From Sulfuricurvum sp. (GTDB lineage Bacteria; Campylobacterota; Campylobacteria; Campylobacterales; Sulfurimonadaceae), in contig NZ_JAQUHV010000001.1 in the NCBI RefSeq assembly GCF_028681615.1, positions 62,001-126,000 of the forward strand: DNA of 64,000 nt, written 5' to 3'. The notes under the pieces are model-generated. The model was not told the origin of the DNA and did no database searches. It saw nothing but the letters and a program-made list of their open reading frames with translations. The translations under genes and the position numbers were made by a program. Each line of letters starts with the position of its first letter. Positions within the stretch are counted from its first letter, which is position 1. This document shows positions 36,169-44,644 of this stretch, piece after piece.

Positions 36169-37362
36169 CTAAAAGCTATAGTTCAGACGGAGTAAAAAGC
36201 GGTCATATCCGCCGTCTGTTCCGAGTTCACTGAAATTTTTATTTTTATCTTTGATCATCGCATAACTCATATCCGCACATATGGCATCATTAAAGGCATA
36301 GGCAGCGACAGCATCATATTCTGAAACTCTAGCATCTAATCCTTGGCGTTTTCCTTTGAAACTACCATAAAGTGCAGCTAATTTCAGTCCTTCTATCCCT
36401 ATCGCGCCCATATCAAGCTCCGTAGTAAGCTGATACGCTCTGGCATCTTCGAATCCGTCAATCGTTGTTTCTTCCATCGAAGTGTAATACTGTCCTCCGC
36501 CAAACCCGTTACTAACCGCTTTTCCTGTATCGTTAAATGTTTTATTATAGGTTGCGCCCAGAGCCATCATTCCAACATTCAATGTTGCTCCGATCCCATA
36601 GACATTCCCCTCTATTCCGCTGTTATTTTCTTCGGAAAAATGACCGAATTGTCCTGCGAGTTCAACTCCCGCCGACTCATTGAGCACAATACCATACCCC
36701 GCATCCGTGTAAAATACATTCGCAACATGATCAATTTTGTAATACCATCCCTGCAGCGCCAGATTTTCAATACTTTCATTCGTGGCACCTACTATAGCTG
36801 CACCCTTGCTCTCAACACCGTCAAGTTTTTTGAATTTTGATATATCGTTGCCTGAATCATAGCCGGCAAAACGGGTAATATAGCCACCGACGAGTATTGT
36901 CCCTTCAAACCCTTTGTACGAAGCCATTGCCGCTTCAAAGGTATTAGGATGCATTCGTATATCATCCGTATCGGCAAGCGGTGTATTGATTTGCTGACGT
37001 CCGATACGTAATGCAAATTCTTCTGTAGTGTAGTCAAGATAAGCTTCGCCCAAATAGAGATAGGATTTTGCATCCGCAGCGAACAAGTCACCGTTTGCCT
37101 TTTCATTATTACCCGTTACGAATGGAAGCTTTTGACTCAAGTATGCTGCAAATCCGGCTTTAACCCCATTCCAAGGCACCGTTTCGTATTTCAACATACC
37201 GCCCAATGATGTTCCGTAGGTGTCTGAATCCAGCGCATTATTTTGAACCACATACGCTGCACGAATTTGACCCACGAGTGTTCCCTCCTTTACTACATCT
37301 TCAATAGCGGAAGCATTTAAAGCTGTAGCAGTAGCCAAACCCATCATTATTGTTTTTTTCAC
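36169..37362 (-). CDS. Outer-membrane porin of the iron-uptake operon
   Basis: A 397-residue outer-membrane protein. A signal peptide (to about residue 19, ending LNASA) is followed by alternating amphipathic strands and a final aromatic residue (LRLNYSF), the usual beta-barrel end. Segments such as YLYLGEAYLDYTTEEFALRIGRQQINTPLAD resemble the OprD/Campylobacterota porin group (the quoted span is 83-113 in part). It starts at a GTG with AGGG ahead. Placement in front of feoAB and behind Fur-like sites suggests a channel for iron or a small iron chelate; the substrate is inferred. Confidence 0.8.
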   Translation of the reverse strand: MKKTIMMGLATATALNASAIEDVVKEGTLVGQIRAAYVVQNNALDSDTYGTSLGGMLKYETVPWNGVKAGFAAYLSQKLPFVTGNNEKANGDLFAADAKSYLYLGEAYLDYTTEEFALRIGRQQINTPLADTDDIRMHPNTFEAAMASYKGFEGTILVGGYITRFAGYDSGNDISKFKKLDGVESKGAAIVGATNESIENLALQGWYYKIDHVANVFYTDAGYGIVLNESAGVELAGQFGHFSEENNSGIEGNVYGIGATLNVGMMALGATYNKTFNDTGKAVSNGFGGGQYYTSMEETTIDGFEDARAYQLTTELDMGAIGIEGLKLAALYGSFKGKRQGLDARVSEYDAVAAYAFNDAICADMSYAMIKDKNKNFSELGTDGGYDRFLLRLNYSF

Positions 37363-37404
37363 ACTCTATCCCTAATTTCTTAGTATCGTAAAACTAAGTA
37401 ACTA

Positions 37405-37423
37405 GACAATGATAATAGTTATC
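37405..37423. promoter_or_regulatory. Fur box 1
   Basis: GACAATGATAATAGTTATC matches the 19-base Fur consensus at 16 of 19 positions. It lies 43 bases upstream of the porin GTG, in its promoter region. Confidence 0.8.
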
Positions 37424-37438
37424 AACTTATATACTCCT

Positions 37439-37457
37439 TAATAATGATAACCTTTTT
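37439..37457. promoter_or_regulatory. Fur box 2
   Basis: AATAATGATAACCTTTTTC matches the Fur consensus at 15 of 19 positions. It starts 34 bases from box 1, and sits between the divergent porin and pssA promoters, so it may act on either. Confidence 0.55.
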
Positions 37458-37474
37458 CAATTAGCTCTATTGGG

Positions 37475-37491
37475 TCCTGCTTCGCTATAAT
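37475..37491 (+). promoter_or_regulatory. Promoter of pssA (-10 region)
   Basis: TATAAT (37486-37491) 32 bases before the pssA start, preceded by TCCTGCTTCGC. The 15 bases TCCTGCTTCGCTATA recur exactly in the rho promoter at 42274-42288. Confidence 0.5.
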
Positions 37492-37523
37492 TCTAAGTAA
37501 AATAATACACTAATAGGACTTTT

Positions 37524-38072
37524 ATGCAATTTTTATGGCGTTCAACAAGTCATTTTAACCTAGCCAACCTCATTACAATGGCAAATATCACGTGTGGTCT
37601 TCTCGCTACCTACTTTATTACTCAAAACCAATTTATAGTTGCCGTTGTCCTTGCATGGATAGGTGGAGCGTTTGATATTTTTGACGGTAAAGTCGCACGA
37701 AAATACGGCTTATCCAATGAATTCGGCGTTCAACTCGATTCGTTCGCCGATTTTCTCAGTTTCGTTCTCGTCCCAACCTTTTTTATCTTCCAAGGGGTTT
37801 ATGCTCACCTCACCGGACTGCCGCTCATCATCACCTCCATCGCTTCGATCTATTACGTCATCAGCGGATTGCGCCGTCTGATCCAGTTTAACATCAACAC
37901 GGATGCGGGAGAAGTCGCCAAACATTTTACGGGAGTACCGACGCCACTAGGGGCGATTTTGCTGTGGCTGGTCTGGCTCGGATCGGGATTTATTGGATGG
38001 ATAGGTGTTTTGGCTCTGATGATACTCATCGGAGCGCTGCTGAACTCAAAGGTGAAAATTCCGCACCTATAA
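37524..38072 (+). CDS. pssA: CDP-diacylglycerol-serine O-phosphatidyltransferase
   Basis: Makes phosphatidylserine, precursor of phosphatidylethanolamine, at the inner membrane. The CDP-alcohol phosphatidyltransferase signature is complete: DGKVARKYGLSNEFGVQLD followed by SFAD, giving D-G-x2-A-R-x8-G-x3-D-x3-D. Four or more hydrophobic spans surround it. 182 residues, shorter than E. coli PssA but of the bacterial type II/Bacillus-like membrane class. AGGAC precedes the ATG. It ends convergently with rmuC, overlapping by 6 bases. Confidence 0.92.
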   Translation: MQFLWRSTSHFNLANLITMANITCGLLATYFITQNQFIVAVVLAWIGGAFDIFDGKVARKYGLSNEFGVQLDSFADFLSFVLVPTFFIFQGVYAHLTGLPLIITSIASIYYVISGLRRLIQFNINTDAGEVAKHFTGVPTPLGAILLWLVWLGSGFIGWIGVLALMILIGALLNSKVKIPHL

Positions 38073-39377
38073 GAGAGTTTCTTCTTCGTCTATGTCTGTA
38101 ACAGACGACGGAAGCAGCTTCTTCGGTTTTAACCCTAATTTCCGCATCGACTCGACACGACGGATGAGATTTCCTTTTCCGGTAGAGAGTTTATTCATCG
38201 CCCCCTCATAACTTTTTTGGGTACGCCCGATCTGCTCGCCGATTTTCTCCATATCTTCTACAAATGCGACCAGCTTCTCATACAACGCTTCAGCCGATTC
38301 GGCAATCGCTTTGGCATTGCGTTCTTGATACTCGCTTCTCCATATATGTTCGATGGTACGAAGTGTTACGAGAAGGGTTGAGGGAGAGACGACGACGATG
38401 TTTTGCTCATATGCTGTTTTAAAGAAGGTGTTGTCTTGCTCCAGTGCAAGGAGGAACGCCCCCTCGATTGGCATAAACAGGAGTACGAAATCAAGTGTCC
38501 GTACACCGCTGAGCTGTTCGTAGCGTTTGCCGCTGAGCCCTTTTATATGACTGTGGATCGAGAGAAGGTGCTGTTTGAGGGCATGGGCACGATCTTCGTC
38601 ATTTTCGGCACGGATAAATGCATCATAGGCAACGAGCGAGACTTTGGAATCGATAATAATATCTTTGTTTTGCGGCAGATGGACGATAACGTCGGGACGA
38701 AATTTTTTCCCCTCTTCATCACTGAGGGTGCTTTGGATGTCATATTCATGCCCCTCTCGTAACCCCGATTCTTCGAGTATCCGCTCGAGAACGATCTCTC
38801 CCCAGTTTCCTTGGGTTTTATTTTCCCCCTTAAGAGCTTGTGTGAGATTGATCGCATCTTGGCTGAGGCGTTCATTGAGGGTTTTGAGGCGGAGGATTTC
38901 GTCTTTGATGCTTTGTCGCTCTTTGGCATCGTGGATAAACTGCTCTTTGCTCTGAGTCGCGAACTGAGCGATCTGTTCTCGGAACGGTTTGAGGAGAAGG
39001 TCAAGTCCTTTGGTGTGCGCTTCGTCGAACGTTTTCGATTTTTGCTCGAAAATCTGGGCCGCCAGCTGTTCAAACTGCACTTTCATTTGAGCTTTGGCTT
39101 CATCGAGCAGACGGATTTTTTCTTCGAAACCGCGTGAGGATTCTTCATGACGCGTATGTAAAATCGCGTAATCGCGTTCCAGCGCATGGTACTCGTTATG
39201 AGAATGTTCTACATCGCTTTGCAGTTTTGTTCTAAGCGCCAGTTCAGCACTGTAAAGTTCTTGGAGCTGCAGGGCGCGAGCTTCGAGCAATGCATACTGC
39301 TGACGGGATTGATTCAACAGCCAACCTAATGTTCCGGCGGCTACAAAGCCTATAAGAGTCGTTATTTCATATATCAT
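38067..39377 (-). CDS. rmuC: DNA recombination protein RmuC
   Basis: RmuC limits rearrangements at inverted repeats and has a PD-(D/E)XK-like nuclease core. There is one N-terminal membrane span (about 5-20), a long coiled coil (about 25-190) and the core with GNWGEIVLERILEESGLREG, FRPDVIVHLPQNKDIIIDSK and YEQLSGVRTLDFVLLFMPIEG in part. A Lys/Glu-rich tail ends the protein. 436 residues. It follows the SPFH gene on the same strand after 53 bases. Confidence 0.93.
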   Translation of the reverse strand: MIYEITTLIGFVAAGTLGWLLNQSRQQYALLEARALQLQELYSAELALRTKLQSDVEHSHNEYHALERDYAILHTRHEESSRGFEEKIRLLDEAKAQMKVQFEQLAAQIFEQKSKTFDEAHTKGLDLLLKPFREQIAQFATQSKEQFIHDAKERQSIKDEILRLKTLNERLSQDAINLTQALKGENKTQGNWGEIVLERILEESGLREGHEYDIQSTLSDEEGKKFRPDVIVHLPQNKDIIIDSKVSLVAYDAFIRAENDEDRAHALKQHLLSIHSHIKGLSGKRYEQLSGVRTLDFVLLFMPIEGAFLLALEQDNTFFKTAYEQNIVVVSPSTLLVTLRTIEHIWRSEYQERNAKAIAESAEALYEKLVAFVEDMEKIGEQIGRTQKSYEGAMNKLSTGKGNLIRRVESMRKLGLKPKKLLPSSVTDIDEEETLL

Positions 39378-39430
39378 AAGAGCGATTATAGCCCATGGGA
39401 GCTAAGAAGAAAAAAAGTTGGCAAAATGCC

Positions 39431-40348
39431 CTATTTTTTCTCACCAAGCGCTGTACCCAAATAGCCCAACGATCCCACTGCTCCTGCAAGACTTTGCTGC
39501 CAATCCGCAGGCATGAATACCACTTTGGAGTTTGCCGATTCACTCAGGTTTTTAACGCTGTCGATATAACGTTGAGCGAGAAGATAATGAGGTGACGCTT
39601 CTCCCCCTGCAAACCCTTGTGCCACAACCACCATGGACTTTCGATCCCCTTCTGCCAGTTCCACTTTTGCCTGTGCTTCCAGTTTTGCCGCTTCGAGTCT
39701 CCCCTCCGCTTGCAGAATAACCGACTGTTTTTGCCCTTCGGCCTGAGCGATGGCGGCCCGTCTTTGCCCATCCGCGATGAGGATTGCCGCTTCGCGTTCA
39801 CGGTCCGCCGCTGCTTGGCGCTCCATCGCTTCCTGGAGATTCTGACTCGGACGTATATCCTGAACCTCCAGATTACCTAGCGTCAATCCCCAACCGCTGA
39901 GAGAATCGCGGATCTTTCCGGCCACTTCCGCTTTGATCACATCACGCTGAGAAAGAGACTCGTTGAGCGTCATCCCCCCGATCACCGCACGCAAAGTTGT
40001 TGTCGTCATATTGGCAACCGCACTCTCAAAATTGCTAATCGAATACGACGCTTTCCCCGGATCGGTTACGCGGTAAAAAACGACCGCACTGATAATGACG
40101 ACGGCGTTGTCTTTGGTAATGACCTCTTGTTCGCGGGTCTGCTGAATCAGTTCTTTGGTTATGATCCGATACGCAACGATATCGACGATGGGAATCAGCA
40201 GATGCAGTCCCGGCAAAAGGGTCTTATGGTATTTACCCAACCGCTCGACAACCCACTCTTCCCCCTGCGGTACGATCCGTACCATTTGTGAGAGGGTATA
40301 TACCACCGCAGCAACTAAGACTAACGAAAAAACGATACTTGAATCCAT
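39431..40348 (-). CDS. SPFH/stomatin-family membrane protein (QmcA-like)
   Basis: An inner-membrane-anchored SPFH protein that oligomerises at membrane microdomains and may steer the FtsH protease or membrane quality control. A single N-terminal span (SIVFSLVLVAAVVYTLSQ) is followed by the SPFH domain (VPQGEEWVVERLGKYHKTL onward, to about 180) and an Ala/Glu-rich coiled coil (about 190-260) with repeats of AEGQ. The ATG at 40348 has AAGGA ahead and is used rather than one two codons earlier. 305 residues. It is coupled with an NfeD gene, the standard partner. Confidence 0.92.
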   Translation of the reverse strand: MDSSIVFSLVLVAAVVYTLSQMVRIVPQGEEWVVERLGKYHKTLLPGLHLLIPIVDIVAYRIITKELIQQTREQEVITKDNAVVIISAVVFYRVTDPGKASYSISNFESAVANMTTTTLRAVIGGMTLNESLSQRDVIKAEVAGKIRDSLSGWGLTLGNLEVQDIRPSQNLQEAMERQAAADREREAAILIADGQRRAAIAQAEGQKQSVILQAEGRLEAAKLEAQAKVELAEGDRKSMVVVAQGFAGGEASPHYLLAQRYIDSVKNLSESANSKVVFMPADWQQSLAGAVGSLGYLGTALGEKK

Positions 40349-40359
40349 GTACATTCCTT

Positions 40360-40794
40360 TTAAACTTTTTCTACGATCAGCGTATTGCCGCGAAGCTGAA
40401 CAATCCGGATCTCGGCATTGGCATCGATATCTTCATTCGTCGAGAGTGCCGGCCATTCTCTCGCACTGACCACCGGTTCGTATAATTCGACTTGCCCTTC
40501 GTGATGTGAAGACAAAGAGGTTAACGCAATCCCTCTGATCCCGACAAACTCATTATGGGTCCCTACCGCATCACGTTCATCATCTCCGATATGCCGCTTT
40601 TTAAACACAACGGCACCGATGATCATAAATACCGATGCAATGACCAACTGGGCAACAAGGGATGTCGGTAGGAAAAATGCGACAGCAGCGGCAGCTATAC
40701 AACCGATCCCAGCAAACAGGGCAAAAAATGTCGGCAACATCATCTCGACCACAAGAGCAATGACACCTAACATCAGCCATATATAATAAGACAT
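40360..40794 (-). CDS. NfeD-family membrane protein
   Basis: Partner of the SPFH protein encoded next to it. Four hydrophobic stretches make up the first two thirds (YYIWLMLGVIALVVEMM, FFALFAGIGCIAAAAVAFFL, VAQLVIASVFMIIGAVVF), followed by a C-terminal OB-fold (about 85-144) with GIRGIALTSL and GQVELYEPVV. It is the short, protease-less NfeD class of 144 residues. SPFH starts 11 bases after its stop. Confidence 0.9.
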   Translation of the reverse strand: MSYYIWLMLGVIALVVEMMLPTFFALFAGIGCIAAAAVAFFLPTSLVAQLVIASVFMIIGAVVFKKRHIGDDERDAVGTHNEFVGIRGIALTSLSSHHEGQVELYEPVVSAREWPALSTNEDIDANAEIRIVQLRGNTLIVEKV

Positions 40795-40893
40795 AATCGC
40801 AACCTTGAATTTCTTTGAAACTATAGAGTACTTCGTTCACACTTACTCCAACCTGATTATGAAAAATAAGTTATATTTCATTATCATTCCAGG

Positions 40894-41292
40894 ATGAAAA
40901 TATCACCGAATGCACCCTGCCCCTGCCATAGCGGCGAAAAATACAAAAACTGCTGTTTCCCCTATCACAGAGGGATATTCCCCTCCAATGCCCAAAAACT
41001 CATGCGCTCGCGCTACAGTGCCTTTGCCCTCGGCCTAAGCGAATATATCATGACGACGACTCATCCGAATAATCCCGATTATACGGAAGACAAAGAGGTT
41101 TGGAAAAAACATATTTTGGAGTTTTCCCTCTCTACCCGATTTTTAGGGCTGAAGATAAGTGAGTTTATAGACGGAGAGAGTGAAGCGTTTGTAACCTTTG
41201 AAGCAAAACTCGACGGCGGCATTCTCAAAGAGAAAAGCCGATTTTTAAAAGTCGACAACAAATGGCTATACGTAGATGGTGAGTTTTTATAG
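40894..41292 (+). CDS. YchJ family protein with N-terminal SEC-C metal-binding motif
   Basis: A small protein of unknown function, named by its SEC-C zinc motif: CPCHSGEKYKNCCFPYH near residues 9-25 with cysteines at CPC and CC. The rest (MRSRYSAFALGLSEYIMTTTHP and the end of RFLKVDNKWLYVDGEFL) is the YchJ NTF2-like fold. 132 residues. The AGG before the ATG is unusually close, so translation start may be weak. A 50-bp repeat begins at its stop. Confidence 0.88.
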   Translation: MKISPNAPCPCHSGEKYKNCCFPYHRGIFPSNAQKLMRSRYSAFALGLSEYIMTTTHPNNPDYTEDKEVWKKHILEFSLSTRFLGLKISEFIDGESEAFVTFEAKLDGGILKEKSRFLKVDNKWLYVDGEFL

Positions 41293-41340
41293 CGCGGTTA
41301 TCTGCGCGTGGGCTTCCTGCCGAAGGAAACACAGCGTTAG
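41291..41340 (+). repeat. 50-bp structured intergenic repeat, copy A
   Basis: Matches 44475-44524 at 41 of 50 positions with no gaps. It starts inside the ychJ stop codon. Contains a GCGC-bounded imperfect palindrome, then TTCCT-gccga-AGGAA, a 5-bp hairpin kept in both copies. Confidence 0.75.
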
Positions 41341-41379
41341 CGTAGTTTCGGGGATTTTATTCTCGGAACATTTTACATA

Positions 41380-42186
41380 TTATTTAAGCGGATCACCGTT
41401 AATGACAAGACGGAACCCGATATCATTTGAAACAAAATCGGGACGGGAATAGCCCCGAAACGAACTGCGCAGGCACAAATAGCCCGTTTTGTAACTTCCG
41501 CCGCGGCGCACTTTAAACGACTCCCCTTCTGCTCCTCCGATACGGGGACTTCCGTCGCTCGGAGCGCCTGAATAGTTGGCGAAAAAGTCATCCTCGCACC
41601 ATTCCCAAACATTCCCCAAAAGCCCGTGAACCCCAAGACGATTAGGGATTTTACCGTCCACTACCGCTGTTCTTCCATTGGAACTGTATTCATAAATCGC
41701 ATACTCATCCAGCAGCGCTTCCGAGTCACCGAATGTAAATCGGGTATTACCGCCGGCTTTGGCGACGTATTCCCACTGTGCTTCAGTCGGTAATGCATAA
41801 AAGCGCGTTTTCCCCTCATAACGGTTAAGCAATTCGACAAAGGCTTTGGCATCAAACCAGCTCACCTGCTCTACCGGATGACGGCGGGAACTCTCCTCTT
41901 CGACTTTGTCATTTTTGAAATACGACGGATTAACGCGTGTAAGCTTAAAATATTGCTCTTGTGTAACGGGATATTTAGAAATCCAAAACCCTTTGAGCTT
42001 TACCGGATGGGCAGGCGATTCGACTTCGCCCCCTTCATTATATTGCGGATTGCGCCCCATTGTAAACTCTCCGCCGTCGATATAGAGAAACTCCATCCCA
42101 ATCGTGTTGGTAAAATCTCTTGGGGTCTCGATCACCGTTTCGACTGCGGGAGTCTCTTCAGTTTTCTTTTTAAAAAAATCGAACAA
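41380..42186 (-). CDS. Formylglycine-generating-enzyme-like (SUMF1 fold) protein
   Basis: A cytoplasmic protein with one FGE-sulfatase fold (about 27-268). Seen are MEFLYIDGGEFTMGRNP, YPVTQEQYFKLTR, PVEQVSWFDAKAFVELLN, LPTEAQWEYVAKAG, GNVWEWCEDDF and VRRGGSY with GFRLV near the end, all typical. True FGE needs a pair of active-site cysteines which I do not see placed as such, so it may be a ligand-binding relative or an iron oxidase. Start is a TTG with AAAAGG ahead. 268 residues. No sulfatase gene is close by. Confidence 0.85.
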   Translation of the reverse strand: MFDFFKKKTEETPAVETVIETPRDFTNTIGMEFLYIDGGEFTMGRNPQYNEGGEVESPAHPVKLKGFWISKYPVTQEQYFKLTRVNPSYFKNDKVEEESSRRHPVEQVSWFDAKAFVELLNRYEGKTRFYALPTEAQWEYVAKAGGNTRFTFGDSEALLDEYAIYEYSSNGRTAVVDGKIPNRLGVHGLLGNVWEWCEDDFFANYSGAPSDGSPRIGGAEGESFKVRRGGSYKTGYLCLRSSFRGYSRPDFVSNDIGFRLVINGDPLK

Positions 42187-42267
42187 GCTGAACCTTTTAA
42201 AATATGTTTATTGTACTGTTAAAGCACAGAGAGCAAAAACCGTTCACACTTTAAAATTTCACCCTTC

Positions 42268-42297
42268 TTGACATCCTGCTTCGCTATAGTTTATAAT
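42268..42297 (+). promoter_or_regulatory. Consensus sigma70 promoter of rho
   Basis: TTGACA (42268-42273) and TATAAT (42292-42297) with an 18-base spacer. The spacer begins with TCCTGCTTCGCTATA, shared exactly with the pssA promoter, where TATA is itself the -10 box. The leader to the ATG at 42381 is about 75 bases. Confidence 0.75.
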
Positions 42298-42380
42298 GTC
42301 GGCACAAATATTATGACCTGTCAATGACATCTCACCTAGTTCTCGCCGATTAAATCCACACACTTTAAGGCATTCCACGC

Positions 42381-43709
42381 ATGAGCGATACCGCAAAAAC
42401 TCCTCGAAACAACAATTCGAAAAACCGTACTCACATCCCTGTTGACGGGTTTACGATCGAAGCACTCCGTACCAAAAAGCTTGAAGATCTTCTTGAGATT
42501 GCTACCTCATTAAGCATTGAAGACCCGAATGAACTCAAACGTCAAGATTTGATTTTTGAAATCCTCAAAACCCAAGTACAGCAAGGAGGGTTCATCCTCT
42601 TTACCGGTATTTTGGAAATTATGCAGGACGGTTACGGATTTTTGCGTGCTGTGGATCAGGGGTTCAGCGATTCACTTCATGACGCCTATGTTTCCAGCAC
42701 CCAAATCCGCCGTTTTGCTCTGCGTAACGGGGATATCGTTACTGGTCAGGTACGTGCACCGAAAGATCAGGAGCGCTATTACGCCCTTCTCAAAGTCGAG
42801 GCAATCAACTATCTCCCTCCTGAAGAGTCTAAAAAACGTCCTCTTTTTGAAAATCTCACCCCGCTTTATGCCCTTGAACAGCTCAAACTCGAGTACCAAC
42901 CGACTAAATTGACCGGACGGATGATGGATTTGTTCGCCCCTATCGGTAAAGGTCAGCGCGGTCTTATCGTTGCACCTCCGCGATCAGGGAAAACAGAGTT
43001 GATGAAAGAGATCGCACACGGTGTGACCAACAATCATCCCGAAGTCGAACTGATGGTTCTTCTTGTCGACGAACGCCCTGAAGAGGTTACCGATATGGAA
43101 CGCTCCGTAAAAGGAGAAGTATACAGTTCGACCTTCGACGAACCGGCAAAAAATCACGTTAAAGTGGCTGAAATGGTCATTGAGCGGGCAAAACGACGCG
43201 TTGAGCTCGGCAAAGACGTGGTTATCCTCCTCGATTCGATCACCCGTCTGGCACGTGCATACAATACCGTTACTCCGAGCTCGGGGAAAGTCCTCTCCGG
43301 CGGGGTTGACGCCAACGCTCTGCACAAACCGAAACGATTCTTCGGTGCGGCTCGTAATATCGAAAACGGCGGAAGTTTGACGATTATCGCAACCGCCCTC
43401 GTCGAAACGGGAAGCCGTATGGACGAAGTCATTTTCGAAGAGTTCAAAGGGACCGGAAACTCCGAGATTGTCCTCAGCCGCAAAATTTCTGATCGCCGTA
43501 TCTTCCCGGCGATCGATATTCTCAAATCGGGAACCCGAAAAGAAGAGCTTCTTCTCGGACCGGAAGTACTACAAAAAGTATTCGTTCTTCGTTCTATGCT
43601 GCATAAACAAGAAGACGAAGTCGAAGCACTCCGTTTCCTCTACAACACGATGCTCAAAAGCAAGTCCAACATCGAATTCCTCGACAGTATGAACGAGTCG
43701 ACCAAATAA
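42381..43709 (+). CDS. rho: Transcription termination factor Rho
   Basis: Hexameric RNA helicase that ends transcription. The N-terminal RNA-binding domain has GYGFLR within [16 protein letters not shown]. The ATPase core has [21 protein letters not shown] (Walker A), [14 protein letters not shown] and [14 protein letters not shown] in the expected order, and the Q-loop and R-loop segments follow ([21 protein letters not shown] in part). Length 442 residues; a short basic N-terminal extension (about 1-25) is extra relative to E. coli. Co-directional with murI, one base apart. Confidence 0.97.
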   Translation: MSDTAKTPRNNNSKNRTHIPVDGFTIEALRTKKLEDLLEIATSLSIEDPNELKRQDLIFEILKTQVQQGGFILFTGILEIMQDGYGFLRAVDQGFSDSLHDAYVSSTQIRRFALRNGDIVTGQVRAPKDQERYYALLKVEAINYLPPEESKKRPLFENLTPLYALEQLKLEYQPTKLTGRMMDLFAPIGKGQRGLIVAPPRSGKTELMKEIAHGVTNNHPEVELMVLLVDERPEEVTDMERSVKGEVYSSTFDEPAKNHVKVAEMVIERAKRRVELGKDVVILLDSITRLARAYNTVTPSSGKVLSGGVDANALHKPKRFFGAARNIENGGSLTIIATALVETGSRMDEVIFEEFKGTGNSEIVLSRKISDRRIFPAIDILKSGTRKEELLLGPEVLQKVFVLRSMLHKQEDEVEALRFLYNTMLKSKSNIEFLDSMNESTK

Positions 43710-43710
43710 G

Positions 43711-44457
43711 ATGAGAGTCGGGGTCTTTGACAGCGGTGTTGGAGGGCTGAGCGTCGTTAAGTCGCTGTTGGAACATAAACTCTTTGAAGAGATCATTTAC
43801 TTCGGCGATACCGCCCGTGTTCCCTATGGGGTCAAAGATCAAAATACGATCATCCGTTACTCTCTCGAAGCCCTCGAATTTTTCAAAAACTTTGAAATAG
43901 ACCTCCTCATCACCGCCTGCAATACCGTCAGTGCCTATGCCCTCGATGAGATGAGGGAACAGAGTGATTGCGATGTGATCGGTGTGGTCGATCCCGGAGT
44001 TTTGGCACTCAAAAACGCGATTCCCGCTACCGATGCCAATATCCTCATCTTAGGGACCAAAGCAACCGTCAAATCGGGTGCCTATGAAAAAGGGCTTCAC
44101 GAGCTGGGATACCAAAATCTCAGCGCTATAGCGACCTCTTTGCTTGTACCTATCGTCGAAGAGGGACTCTATGAGGGTGAAGTGCTCCAAAGCGCTCTGC
44201 ACCATTATTTCGGTTCACTGGAAAAAACTCCCGATGCAATCATTCTGGGATGTACCCATTTCCCGCTGGTAGCAGAGGCGATTGATGGGTATTTTGACGG
44301 GAAAAGTACCCTGATCCACTCCGGCGAGGCGATTGTCGAATATCTGGAAAAGCATTACGATTTTACAAAGCGGTTCGAGGAGACAAACCTCAAATTTTTC
44401 GCCTCCGAAAATCCCGAAGGGCTTCGACGCGTCGCTAAAGAGTGGCTCTCCTTATAA
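43711..44457 (+). CDS. murI: Glutamate racemase
   Basis: Supplies D-glutamate for peptidoglycan. Motifs: VGVFDSGVGGLSVVKSLL at the N-terminus, the first catalytic cysteine in LITACNTVSA and the second in IILGCTHFPLVAEA. Length 248. It starts one base after the rho stop with no separate ribosome site, pointing to coupling. A 50-bp repeat and a set of hairpins separate it from dnaX. Confidence 0.96.
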   Translation: MRVGVFDSGVGGLSVVKSLLEHKLFEEIIYFGDTARVPYGVKDQNTIIRYSLEALEFFKNFEIDLLITACNTVSAYALDEMREQSDCDVIGVVDPGVLALKNAIPATDANILILGTKATVKSGAYEKGLHELGYQNLSAIATSLLVPIVEEGLYEGEVLQSALHHYFGSLEKTPDAIILGCTHFPLVAEAIDGYFDGKSTLIHSGEAIVEYLEKHYDFTKRFEETNLKFFASENPEGLRRVAKEWLSL

Positions 44458-44474
44458 TAGGATTTTTCAGGAAC

Positions 44475-44524
44475 AGCGCGGTATACTGCGCGCGGGTATC
44501 CTGCCGAAGGAAACCCAGTGTTAA
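44475..44524 (+). repeat. 50-bp structured intergenic repeat, copy B
   Basis: Matches copy A (41291-41340) at 41 of 50 positions. The palindrome GCGCGGTATACTGCGC is nearly perfect here, and the 5-bp TTCCT/AGGAA stem of copy A is present with its central bases. It follows murI by 17 bases. Confidence 0.75.
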
Positions 44525-44537
44525 CATGAGAACCGTA

Positions 44538-44563
44538 ATGAAAATGAGTAACCTCATTTTCAT
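44538..44563 (+). promoter_or_regulatory. Long perfect hairpin before dnaX
   Basis: ATGAAAATGAG and CTCATTTTCAT form a perfect 11-bp stem with the 4-base loop TAAC. A second hairpin, CGAGGT-ttat-ACCTCG, lies at 44610-44625 just ahead of the dnaX ribosome site. No T tract follows either. Confidence 0.55.
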
Positions 44564-44644
44564 AGATTCGAAACCTAAGGCGAAGAGCTTGCTCCGCCGT
44601 CGGATTAATCGAGGTTTATACCTCGGACGTATAAAGGAGACAGC

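Noticed and set aside
40868-40893. Possible Fur box before the YchJ gene
   Set aside because: Only the right half resembles the consensus (TCATTATC); the left half does not.
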